DNA from: Gammaproteobacteria bacterium
GTDB taxonomy: Bacteria; Pseudomonadota; Gammaproteobacteria; Steroidobacterales; Steroidobacteraceae
Direction: 5' to 3'
DNA: 9,461 nucleotides
NCBI GenBank assembly: GCA_005877705.1
Contig: VBNY01000131.1
Location: 1-9,461 of the forward strand
In this document: one piece after another, positions 1 to 7,307 of the stretch
Layout: every line of letters starts with the position of its first letter
Numbering within the stretch: position 1 is the first letter of the stretch
The notes under the pieces: model-generated
What the model saw: the letters and a program-made list of their open reading frames with translations, nothing else
Told to the model about the DNA's origin: nothing
The model's database searches: none
Position numbers and translations under genes: made by a program

Positions 1-2
1 TG

Positions 3-263
3 AGCCATCGCGAGGTCGGGAGGCGCCCGCATTGCTTAGATACGTTCAATGCGCTGATCGCGCCCGGACTGAAGATCAGCTTTGCAGTCGAGGTGTGCCG
101 GATGTGGACGGGTAATGGCCGCCCGGAGTGGCGGGCCGCGTACTTCTGGAGAATGCACCGTCGGGGCGACGGGCGGCCGAGCATGTGGGCGCCCCTGCCG
201 TCGACCAAGCTGAGAGGCTCTAGACTATGGAAGCTGCGTCTCGCCCTGTGTTTGAGCCCTTGA
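3..263 (+). CDS. Possible 3' end of an unidentified gene (partial)
   Basis: The reading frame entering from the left edge stays open until a TGA at 261-263. Over its first 70 codons, GC at codon positions 1, 2 and 3 is about 59%, 59% and 83%, a pattern expected of a coding frame in this genome. The roughly 86 residues are rich in Arg and Trp, and I do not recognise a family. If real, it overlaps the next gene by 37 nt in another frame. The minus strand is also open here in the frame that shares the same GC-rich column, so the strand is not certain. The start lies outside the window. Confidence 0.3.
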   Translation, partial: SHREVGRRPHCLDTFNALIAPGLKISFAVEVCRMWTGNGRPEWRAAYFWRMHRRGDGRPSMWAPLPSTKLRGSRLWKLRLALCLSP

Positions 264-1825
264 CCGATCTGCCGGTGGAAGCGCCCGTGGACGCCAGAGC
301 GCCGGTCAGAGCGGCTCCGGCTGCTTCGGCGGCTGGCCCCGCCGCGGCGTCGGCTGCCGGGCACTCGAACGACCCGGCTGGTGACTTGATCGACTCCGAG
401 AGCCTGTTCACCCCGAGCGACCTGCGCGCTTTGGCGGGCTCCGCAGCTGCGCCCGCAACGGCTACCCCTTCCAGGGCTCCGCTTGCCGCCGCGGTGGCAC
501 CCGCACCGCGACCCGTTGCGAGCGCCATGCCACTGACCAGCAGGCCGTACGCGACCCTGGCCTCGGGGACGGCTCGTGCCGCGGCCGCTGCCCCGGCGAC
601 GGCCACTGCGACCGGCGCGACAGCCCAGCGCACATCGACTGCCGACTTGTCGAGACCTCCGACGGTGTCGTCGGTGCCGTCCGCCCGGCTCGCCTCACCC
701 TCGGCCGTCAAACCGACTTCGAGGACGGTGCCGCCCGTCGTGCCGCCGGCACGGCCTGCTCCGGCGGCACCGATTCCGCCGCCGGCAAAAGCGCCCGCGC
801 TGCCGACTGCCCCTGCAAAGTCATCCGCTTCGCCGGGTCCGGGTAGCTTGCCGTCAGGGGCGTTTCCGGCGGCCAAGCGTCCTCCCGCGGCAGCCGCCCA
901 AGCGCCCGTTGTGCCGTCCATTGCGGCGCCGGTGGCTCCGCCGGCTTCGGTTCCGGCGGCTGCGAGACCGGCCAGCGCTGTCGGAAGGTTCGCGCCAGCC
1001 GCTGCTCCCAAAAGTCCGGTGCCAGGCACGGCAGCACCAACCCGCGTAGGGCCGACGAGCATGGCGCTGACGAGCCCGGCGCCAGTGACCGCAGCGCCAG
1101 CCACGGCGGCCACTGCTGCGGCACCGTCGATGGACCGAGATTTCATCGCGCGCAACCAAATCGTCGAGCGTTATCTTTCGGGCCGACTGCCGCTCAAGGC
1201 AGCCACGGAGTTCGAGCGTTTCTGCCGCGACAACCCCAAGTTGCTGGACGAGATCGGCCTGCCCGAGACGGTGAATGCCGGTCTGCGGTTGCTCGAGGCA
1301 GGCGGCAAGCCCGAGCCGTGGCAGGAGGCGCCGCGGCCGTTCTGGCAAAGACCCCAGATCATCATGGGCCTCGCGATCGCCACGCTGGTCCTCGGTTTGA
1401 CGCTCGTGCTGGTGGCCGGAGACGGCGCCAACAAGGCTCAGAAGATCGTGAAGCTCGAGAAGCAGCTGGCCGAGCGCCCGCTCGATCCGGCGACCAGCAC
1501 ACGCGAGATCCGCCTGCTGCCGAGCCGCGAAGGCGGCTCGAACACGCCCGCGATCATCATCGGCGGCCGCGCCGCGCAGCTGGCCGATTTCAAGATCGAC
1601 GAGTCGCGCTCGCCCTACAAGATGTTCCGCGTGACCATCGATCGCATCGACCAGGGTCGCGTGGCGGTGCTCGGCAACCTGGCCAAGGATTCGAACGGCC
1701 ACCTGCACATCGCTCTCAACAGCTCGGCCCTCGGCCCGGGCAACTATCAGTTGACGATCGAAGGAGTGTCGTGGCGCGGCGATCCGGAGCCTGACTCCTG
1801 GATCACCATCGGCATACAACGCTGA
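227..1825 (+). CDS. Single-pass membrane protein with long Ala/Pro-rich N-terminus and anti-sigma-like module
   Basis: This encodes 532 residues. The ATG at 227 is the first possible start, because an in-frame TAG lies at 221-223. A GAGAGG ribosome site sits at 212-217. Residues 1-300 are low-complexity Ala/Pro/Ser with one more ordered island near 50-70 (DLIDSESLFTPSDLRALAG). Residues 302-360 form a helical module (IVERYLSGRLPLKAATEFERF) that resembles the helical zinc-binding domain of anti-sigma factors but lacks the His/Cys ligands. A membrane helix follows at about 378-398 (IIMGLAIATLVLGLTLVLVAG), then a coiled stretch and a probable periplasmic beta-rich domain ending in GPGNYQLTIEGVSW. 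The inferred topology is a cytoplasmic N-terminus and periplasmic C-terminus. A role as a membrane regulator or envelope scaffold is only a guess. A shorter product from the ATG at 1130 would drop the low-complexity part. Confidence 0.75.
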   Translation: MEAASRPVFEPLTDLPVEAPVDARAPVRAAPAASAAGPAAASAAGHSNDPAGDLIDSESLFTPSDLRALAGSAAAPATATPSRAPLAAAVAPAPRPVASAMPLTSRPYATLASGTARAAAAAPATATATGATAQRTSTADLSRPPTVSSVPSARLASPSAVKPTSRTVPPVVPPARPAPAAPIPPPAKAPALPTAPAKSSASPGPGSLPSGAFPAAKRPPAAAAQAPVVPSIAAPVAPPASVPAAARPASAVGRFAPAAAPKSPVPGTAAPTRVGPTSMALTSPAPVTAAPATAATAAAPSMDRDFIARNQIVERYLSGRLPLKAATEFERFCRDNPKLLDEIGLPETVNAGLRLLEAGGKPEPWQEAPRPFWQRPQIIMGLAIATLVLGLTLVLVAGDGANKAQKIVKLEKQLAERPLDPATSTREIRLLPSREGGSNTPAIIIGGRAAQLADFKIDESRSPYKMFRVTIDRIDQGRVAVLGNLAKDSNGHLHIALNSSALGPGNYQLTIEGVSWRGDPEPDSWITIGIQR

Positions 1826-1843
1826 AGCGCCGAGCCCGGCGCT
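1826..1843. terminator. Hairpin between two convergent stop codons, possible bidirectional terminator
   Basis: AGCGCCG (1826-1832), loop AGCC, then CGGCGCT (1837-1843) form a perfect 7-bp GC stem. It starts on the base after the TGA of the gene on the left and ends one base before the TAG of ybbP. There is no T-tract on either side, so intrinsic termination is uncertain, but the position suits a barrier or 3'-end stabiliser for both transcripts. Confidence 0.45.
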
Positions 1844-1844
1844 A

Positions 1845-4304
1845 CTACGCCGCACGCAACGTGGTCAGCGGCGGCTGATTGACTACCGAGCGGGTCGCCA
1901 GCCAACCGCTGGCAGCTACGAAGAGCGCTCCACCGGCGAGCCCAACCACCCATACCCGCAGGTCGAACGAGTAATGCAGCTCGAGCACGCGGGTCGTCAT
2001 GAAGTAGGCGGCGATCGAGGCGCCTACCGCCCCCAGCAGACCGGATAACAGGCCGAGGGTGGTGAACTCCGCGAGCACTCCTTGCAGAACGGTGCTGCGG
2101 CTTGCCCCGAGGGTGCGCAGCATCGCGCTCTCGTAGCGTCTCTCATCACGACTCGACTGCGCCGCGGCGAGCAGCACGGTGAGGCCCGCAAACAGGGTGA
2201 ACACGAACACGCTCTGCACGGCGAGCGCCGCCTTGTTGAGCACCGAGCGTACCTGCGCGAGCAGATCGTCGATGTCGAATATCGAGACGCTGGGGAAGCG
2301 GCGCGCCAGCTGCGCGAGGGCGCGGGCGTCCGCCGGCTTGAAGTACGCGCTCGTCATGTACGTGCCGGCGGTGTCCTCGAGCACTCCGGGCGCGAACACG
2401 ATGAAGAAGTTCGGCTGAAAGCTGTCCCACTTCACCTTGCGGATGCTGGCGACCCGCACTTCGAACGTCTCGCCGGCGATGTCGAAGGCGAGGCGATCGC
2501 CAACATACACGCCGAGGGATTCCTGAAATTCGGTGGCCAGCGAGACGAGCGGCCGGCCGAACTCGGCCGGCGTCCACCAGCGGCCCGCGACGATGCGGTT
2601 GTCCGCTCCCAGCTCGGCGGTCCAGGTCAAGTTCTGCTCGCGGGTGACGAAGTTATCCGCGCCCTCGCCGCCGGCGCGCAGCTCATCGATGGAGCGGCCG
2701 TTGATGCTCGCGAGGCGGCCGCGGATCATCGGCAGGATGCGGGTGGTCCGGGCTCCGCGGGAGCTCAGGAAACCCAGGAAGCCGTCCCGCTCGGCCGGCG
2801 GGATGTTGATGAAGAAGTAATTCGGCAGATTCGCCGGCAGGCTGCGCCGCCAGTCGCTGCTGAGCTCGTCACGGATGATGCCGAGCAACAGCAGCACCAT
2901 GATGCCGGTTCCGAATGCCACGATCTGCACCAGACTCTCCGCCCGGCGGCGGCTCAGGTTCGCGACCCCGTAGCGCCAGGCAACTCCGACACGGCCGCGC
3001 AGTCGGCCCGCGAGGTGCACGAGCAAAGCCCCGGCGAGGGTCAGCAGCACCATGAATCCAGCCAGGCCCGCGGTGAAGCCCAAGAACAGCTTCCAGTCGA
3101 GCACCACCCAGTAGATCAGAAACACCACGACCGCCACCGCGGGACCGAAGGCGAGCAGCACGAGCGGCGGCGGCGGGCCGACATCGCGGCGCAGGACCCG
3201 CACCGCCGGCACGCGCGACAGTTGCAACAAGGGCGGCAGCGCGAATCCCGCGAGCACCGCGATCGCCGTCATGAACCCGATGGCCACGGGCACGAGACTC
3301 GCCCCCGGAAGGTCCGCCGTCGCCAGCAACCCGCGGATCGTGCGCAGCAGCCACTCCTGGGCGAGGAAGCCGATCGCCGAGCCGGCCATCGCGGCCAGCA
3401 TGGCGAGTGCCAACAGCTGCAGAACGCTGACGCTGAGGATGAATGCACGCGTCGCCCCCAGAGTCTTCAACAGCGCCACGCTGTCAAGATGGCGCAGCAC
3501 GTAGCGGCGCGCGGACATCGCCACCGCAATCGCGCACAACAGCACGCTCACGAGGCTGGCGAGACTCAGGAAGCGGCCGGCGCGATCGACGGCGTTCTTG
3601 ATCTGCGGGCTCGCCTCGGTAATGTCGCGCAGGCGCTCGGCGCGCTTTTTGTGAGCGTACAGCCAGGCCTTGAACACCTCGATGCGGTTGCGCTCGCCTG
3701 CGAACAGCGCGCCATAGCTCACACGGCTGCCGGGCTGGATCAACCGTGTGGCGGGCAGGTCCGCGGCGTTCGTGCCGCCCTGGTCCGGCCTGGAGATCAG
3801 CACCCGGCCGACCCGGAAGCTCGCCGCGCCGATCGCGAGCTGTGAGCCGAGCCGGCCGCCCACCGCGGCGAGCAGCTTCGAATCAGGCCACACTTCGCCG
3901 GGCGTGGGGATGCCCTTCGCCGGCACCCCCTTGGCAAACGGCTCGTCTGCGACCAGCAGCTTGCCGCGAAGCGGGTAGCCCTCGGTCACCGCATGTACGT
4001 TCGTCAGCTGGCTCTCGTCGCCGTTGAAAACGACGCTCAGCAGCGCCGTGTTGCGCGCGGTTCGCAACCCGCGACGCGCGGCTTCTTCAAAATACTGATC
4101 CCCGATGGGTTGTGGCGACCCCAGGCGTATGTCCGCGGCCAGCACCTCGCTCGCCTGCATGGAGACCGCCGCGCTGATGCGGCTGACGAGGAAGCCGACG
4201 CCGGTGAGAGCGGCCACGGCGACCGTCAACGCGAGCAGCAGGACGCCGAGCTCACCCGAGCGCCATTCCCGCGCCAGCGTCCGCAAAGCCAGTGCGAGGA
4301 CCAC
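1845..4304 (-). CDS. ybbP: YbbP-type ABC transporter permease (FtsX superfamily)
   Basis: This encodes 819 residues, close to the size of E. coli YbbP (about 800). It is the membrane partner of the YbbA ATPase. Hydrophobic helices are visible at about 18-42, 246-265, 288-320, 336-360, 381-402, 405-432, 459-477, 693-716, 740-770 and 785-803, so roughly ten segments. Large extracytoplasmic stretches lie at about 43-245 and 480-690. FtsX-type permease signatures occur twice, as ALLKTLGATRA (278-287) and SAMLRTLGASRS (726-737). The C-terminus NQPPLTTLRAA is typical. The start is a GTG at 4304, and its N-terminus (LALRTLAREWRSGELGVLLLAL) is as expected for the family. No in-frame ATG, GTG or TTG lies in the roughly 75 nt upstream. 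I see no clear ribosome site, so translation is probably coupled to ybbA. The transported substrate is not established; lipid or lipoprotein handling in the envelope is inferred from the superfamily. Confidence 0.93.
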   Translation of the reverse strand: MVLALALRTLAREWRSGELGVLLLALTVAVAALTGVGFLVSRISAAVSMQASEVLAADIRLGSPQPIGDQYFEEAARRGLRTARNTALLSVVFNGDESQLTNVHAVTEGYPLRGKLLVADEPFAKGVPAKGIPTPGEVWPDSKLLAAVGGRLGSQLAIGAASFRVGRVLISRPDQGGTNAADLPATRLIQPGSRVSYGALFAGERNRIEVFKAWLYAHKKRAERLRDITEASPQIKNAVDRAGRFLSLASLVSVLLCAIAVAMSARRYVLRHLDSVALLKTLGATRAFILSVSVLQLLALAMLAAMAGSAIGFLAQEWLLRTIRGLLATADLPGASLVPVAIGFMTAIAVLAGFALPPLLQLSRVPAVRVLRRDVGPPPPLVLLAFGPAVAVVVFLIYWVVLDWKLFLGFTAGLAGFMVLLTLAGALLVHLAGRLRGRVGVAWRYGVANLSRRRAESLVQIVAFGTGIMVLLLLGIIRDELSSDWRRSLPANLPNYFFINIPPAERDGFLGFLSSRGARTTRILPMIRGRLASINGRSIDELRAGGEGADNFVTREQNLTWTAELGADNRIVAGRWWTPAEFGRPLVSLATEFQESLGVYVGDRLAFDIAGETFEVRVASIRKVKWDSFQPNFFIVFAPGVLEDTAGTYMTSAYFKPADARALAQLARRFPSVSIFDIDDLLAQVRSVLNKAALAVQSVFVFTLFAGLTVLLAAAQSSRDERRYESAMLRTLGASRSTVLQGVLAEFTTLGLLSGLLGAVGASIAAYFMTTRVLELHYSFDLRVWVVGLAGGALFVAASGWLATRSVVNQPPLTTLRAA

Positions 4305-5011
4305 CCGCGAAAACGAGCGACACGCAAACCCACCAGCCCCAGGCTTCTGGGTCCCGCTTCCATCGTGACTATGCGGCCGCAGCGCGAGGCGAGCGCGCGG
4401 TCGTGCGTCACCAGAACGAGCGTCGTGTGAGAATTCGCGTTCAGGTCGAACAGCAGCTCACCCACGCGCCCACCGGTGGCGGTGTCGAGATTTCCGGTGG
4501 GCTCGTCCGCAAACAGCACGGCCGGATTGGTGACGAACGCCCGCGCGAGCGCGACGCGCTGCTGCTCGCCGCCGGAGAGTTGCCGCGGGTAGTGCCCCGT
4601 GCGGTCCTTCAAGCCCACGCGCTGAAGCGTGTCAAACGCAGCGCGGCGTGCGTCCGAGCTGCCGGCGAGCTCGAGAGGCAACATCACGTTCTCGAGTGCG
4701 GTCAGGGCGGGGATGAGGTGGAAGGACTGGAAGACGAACCCGACGCGCTGCGCCCTGAGGCGTGCGCGTCCATCCTCGTCGAGCCGCGTGAGATCCGTGC
4801 CCTCCAGCAGCACGCGGCCGGTCGTGGGCAGGTCGAGCCCCGCGAGCAGCGCTAGCAGAGTCGACTTGCCGGCACCCGAGGCCCCGACCACGGCGACCGA
4901 TTCGCCCGGCGCGATGTCGAGCGAGACCCCGTGCACAATAGTCAGCGAGCCTTCGGGACTGCTAACCTGCTTGGTGAGGTCTTCGGCCTTGAGAACGCTA
5001 TTGCGGACCAT
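4226..5011 (-). CDS. ybbA: YbbA-type ABC transporter ATP-binding protein
   Basis: This encodes 261 residues and is the ATPase energising YbbP. Walker A is GASGAGKST (43-51), the Q-loop is FVFQSFHLIP (92-101), the signature is LSGGEQQR (145-152), Walker B with its catalytic Glu is AVLFADE (164-170), followed by PTGNLD, and the switch His is at 203 (VTHD). This is the LolD/MacB-like class paired with FtsX-type permeases. I chose the ATG at 5011 because it leaves 14 residues up to the LTK segment, as in E. coli YbbA. ATGs at 5032 and 5047 are also in frame, the latter with a GGAG only 3 nt away. The catalytic domain ends near residue 218, and the last 35-40 residues (rich in Trp, Cys, Ser and Arg) are unlike the family. 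They overlap the first 79 nt of ybbP, so the usual stop seems to be lost or a frameshift is present. Confidence 0.93.
   Translation of the reverse strand: MVRNSVLKAEDLTKQVSSPEGSLTIVHGVSLDIAPGESVAVVGASGAGKSTLLALLAGLDLPTTGRVLLEGTDLTRLDEDGRARLRAQRVGFVFQSFHLIPALTALENVMLPLELAGSSDARRAAFDTLQRVGLKDRTGHYPRQLSGGEQQRVALARAFVTNPAVLFADEPTGNLDTATGGRVGELLFDLNANSHTTLVLVTHDRALASRCGRIVTMEAGPRSLGLVGLRVARFRGWSSHWLCGRWRGNGARVSSASCCSR
4973..4980 (+). promoter_or_regulatory. Ribosome binding site setting the TTG start of tesA
   Basis: GGTGAGGT lies 8 nt before the TTG at 4989. No ATG occurs in this frame near the signal peptide, so this site decides the start. It also lies inside the ybbA coding sequence on the other strand. 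Confidence 0.6.
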
Positions 5012-5630
5012 CGGCGCCTGGGCGCTCGGCATCAGCTTGGTGTTCATCGCGCTCCAGAACGCGGTGGCGTCCGATCGGACCATCCTGGTGCTGGGCGACA
5101 GCCTGAGCGCCGCGTATGGAATCCGGCCGGAGCTGGGTTGGGTCGCTCTGCTCGCGAAGCGACTGCAGGCACAAGGGTACGGATACCAGCTGATCAATGC
5201 CAGCGTGAGCGGCGAGACCACCAGTGGCGGCCTGCAGCGCCTGCCACGCGCGCTGCGGCTGCATCAACCGGGGATCCTCATACTGGAGCTCGGTGCCAAC
5301 GACGGCCTGCGCGGCCTGCCCTTGGCCGCCACGCGCGAGAATCTCGCGAAGATGGTGCAAGTGGGCCAGGAAGCCGGCGCTCGCGTACTGCTCGTGGGCA
5401 TGCGGATTCCGCCGAACTACGGACCCAGGTACACGGACGAGTTCGCCCGCGTGTTTCCCGAAATCGCCAAGCAGTATCACCTGCCGCTGGTGCCGTTTCT
5501 GCTGCAAGGAGTCGCGCTCGATCCCTCATTCATGCAGGACGACGGCCTGCATCCGAATGCCCGAGGGGAGCCCGCAGTGCTCGATACACTATGGCGGTAC
5601 CTCGAGCCGCTGTTACACAAAAATCGATAA
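4989..5630 (+). CDS. tesA: Secreted SGNH hydrolase: thioesterase I / lysophospholipase L1 (TesA)
   Basis: The likely product has 213 residues (E. coli TesA has about 208 including its signal peptide). It hydrolyses acyl thioesters and lysophospholipids in the periplasm. From the TTG start the N-terminus has two arginines, a hydrophobic core (IGAWALGISLVFIAL) and a signal-peptidase site at AVA-S near residue 27. SGNH blocks are GDSLSAAYG with nucleophile Ser38, the oxyanion Gly75 (SGETT), GAND with Asn104, and DGLHPN with Asp185 and His188. All catalytic residues are present. A TTG at 5001 is an alternative start with a shorter signal peptide. The frame is open further upstream, but that stretch is antisense to ybbA and should not be taken as TesA. 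fadD starts 9 nt after the stop, indicating an operon. The promoter is not apparent and would have to lie within ybbA. Confidence 0.93.
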   Translation: MRTLLRTIGAWALGISLVFIALQNAVASDRTILVLGDSLSAAYGIRPELGWVALLAKRLQAQGYGYQLINASVSGETTSGGLQRLPRALRLHQPGILILELGANDGLRGLPLAATRENLAKMVQVGQEAGARVLLVGMRIPPNYGPRYTDEFARVFPEIAKQYHLPLVPFLLQGVALDPSFMQDDGLHPNARGEPAVLDTLWRYLEPLLHKNR

Positions 5631-5639
5631 GGGGCGTGC

Positions 5640-7307
5640 ATGACGCGAACCTGGCTGCAGTCGTACCCGGCGGGAGTGCCCGCCGCAATCGACCCGAACC
5701 TGCTGCGGTCTCTGAAGGAGCTGCTGGAGAAGACCTGCGCGCTGCATGCCGAGAATGTCGCCTATGTACAGATGGGCAGGACCCTCACCTACCGCGAGCT
5801 CGACCAGCTCTCGCGCAGCTTCGCGGCATGGCTGCAGAACGCGGGGTTCAGCAAGGGCGATCGCCTGGCCATCATGCTGCCGAACACCTTGCAGTATGTG
5901 ATCGCCATGTTCGGGGCGCTGCGCGCCGGGGTCGTGGTGGTCAACACCAATCCGCTGTACACCGCCCCGGAGCTGGAACACCAGCTCGCCGATTCCGGCG
6001 CCGCCGCGGTCCTGGTGCTCGAGAACTTCGCGCATGTTGTCGAAAAGGTGGTGCCGCGCACCAGCGTGCGCCAGGTCCTGGTCACCGCGGTTGGAGACTT
6101 TCTCTCGTTTCCCAAGTCATGGATCGTCAACTACGTCATTCGTCACGTGCGCAAACAGGTCCCGAGGTGGCAGATCAACGGGGCAATCAGTTTCAGATCG
6201 ACGGTGATGGCGCGCACGCGCCTGCCCCTGCAACCCGTCGACGTAGGTCCGGACGATCTCGCCTATCTGCAATACACCGGCGGAACGACGGGCGTAGCGA
6301 AGGGCGCGATGCTCACACACGGCAACGTGAGCGCCAATATCCTGCAGGCGGAAGCCTGGCTGGGTAAGATTTTTTGCGGCCAACCCTCCGTGTTGATCAC
6401 GGCGATCCCGCTCTATCATATCTTTGCGCTGACGGCGAACTGCCTGCTGTTCGCGCGCCTGGGGTGGAAGAACGTGCTGATCATCAATCCGCGCGACTTC
6501 CCGGCGTTCCTCGCAGAGATGAAGAAATATCCATTCACCTTCCTGAGCGGCGTCAACACACTGTTCAACGCGCTACTCAACACACCGGGCTTCGAGAAGC
6601 TCGATTTCCGCGAGCTGAAGATCACCCTTGGCGGCGGCATGGCGGTGCAGGCCAGCGTCGCGCGGCGCTGGAAAGAGGTGACCGGCAAGGTCCTGACGCA
6701 GGCATGGGGTCTGACCGAAACCTCGCCGGCGGCGTGCATCAATCCGCCGTCGGACGAGTTCAACGGCTCGATCGGACTGCCCATCCCATCGACCGATATT
6801 GCCATCAAGGATGATGTGGGCAAGGATCTCGACGTCGGGCAGATCGGCGAGATCTGCGTGCGCGGCCCGCAGGTGATGCGCGGCTATTGGAACCGCCCCG
6901 AGGAGACTGCGAAAGTCATGCTGCCCGATGGCTACCTGAGGACGGGAGACGTCGGCCGCATGGACGCGCGCGGCTTCGTGTACATCGAGGACCGCAAGAA
7001 GGACATGATCCTCGTTTCCGGATTCAACGTGTATCCGAACGAAGTCGAGGCGGTCGCGGTCACGCACCCCGGCATCCTGGAGGCCGCCGCTGTCGCGCAA
7101 CCGGACGAGCACTCCGGCGAGGTCGTTGCGCTATTCGTCGTCCGCAAAGACCCTGGCCTCACCGCGCGCGGGGTCATCGATCACTGCCGCCAGTCTCTCG
7201 CCGCCTACAAAGTGCCCAAGCACGTGTATTTCAAGGCGGATCTGCCGAAGTCAAACGTCGGAAAGATTTTGCGGAAGGCGCTGCGGGAGGAGTTGCTCAA
7301 GCCTTAG
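5640..7307 (+). CDS. fadD: Long-chain fatty acid-CoA ligase (FadD)
   Basis: This encodes 555 residues, full length for the family. It activates long-chain fatty acids to acyl-CoA through an acyl-adenylate, at the inner face of the cytoplasmic membrane. ANL-superfamily motifs appear in order: the P-loop YTGGTTGVAKG (212-222), PLYHIFALT (257-265), AWGLTE (355-360), YLRTGD (432-437), the hinge block DRKKDMILVSGFNVYPNE (451-468), and PKSNVGKILR (536-545) with catalytic Lys542. The hinge block and the GVNTLFNALLN segment (304-314) match E. coli FadD closely, which separates it from short-chain acyl-CoA synthetases. The ATG at 5640 is preceded by AAGGGG (5629-5634), which overlaps the tesA stop, so translation is probably coupled. 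I see no obvious FadR-like operator. Its last 11 nt overlap the convergent zinc-finger gene. Confidence 0.96.
   Translation: MTRTWLQSYPAGVPAAIDPNLLRSLKELLEKTCALHAENVAYVQMGRTLTYRELDQLSRSFAAWLQNAGFSKGDRLAIMLPNTLQYVIAMFGALRAGVVVVNTNPLYTAPELEHQLADSGAAAVLVLENFAHVVEKVVPRTSVRQVLVTAVGDFLSFPKSWIVNYVIRHVRKQVPRWQINGAISFRSTVMARTRLPLQPVDVGPDDLAYLQYTGGTTGVAKGAMLTHGNVSANILQAEAWLGKIFCGQPSVLITAIPLYHIFALTANCLLFARLGWKNVLIINPRDFPAFLAEMKKYPFTFLSGVNTLFNALLNTPGFEKLDFRELKITLGGGMAVQASVARRWKEVTGKVLTQAWGLTETSPAACINPPSDEFNGSIGLPIPSTDIAIKDDVGKDLDVGQIGEICVRGPQVMRGYWNRPEETAKVMLPDGYLRTGDVGRMDARGFVYIEDRKKDMILVSGFNVYPNEVEAVAVTHPGILEAAAVAQPDEHSGEVVALFVVRKDPGLTARGVIDHCRQSLAAYKVPKHVYFKADLPKSNVGKILRKALREELLKP

Noticed and set aside
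220..1155. 311-residue Gly/Ala-rich minus-strand frame
   Set aside because: It is antisense to the Ala/Pro-rich part of the 227 gene. Such GC-rich repeats leave the opposite strand open, and the product is low-complexity with no recognisable domain.
2082..3845. 587-residue plus-strand frame opposite ybbP
   Set aside because: It is a shadow of ybbP: composition is His/Gln/Arg-rich with no domain, while the minus strand encodes a complete, recognisable permease.
4629..4988. N-terminal extension of TesA from an ATG at 4629
   Set aside because: This part is antisense to ybbA, and it would bury the signal peptide. The TTG at 4989 has a ribosome site and gives the normal length.
5012..5221. N-terminal extension of YbbA from 5221
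   Set aside because: It is antisense to tesA and absent from the family; the ATG at 5011 gives the expected N-terminus.
4931..6367. 478-residue plus-strand frame across tesA and fadD
   Set aside because: It overlaps two well-supported genes in another frame, and its Arg/Ala-rich sequence has no family features.
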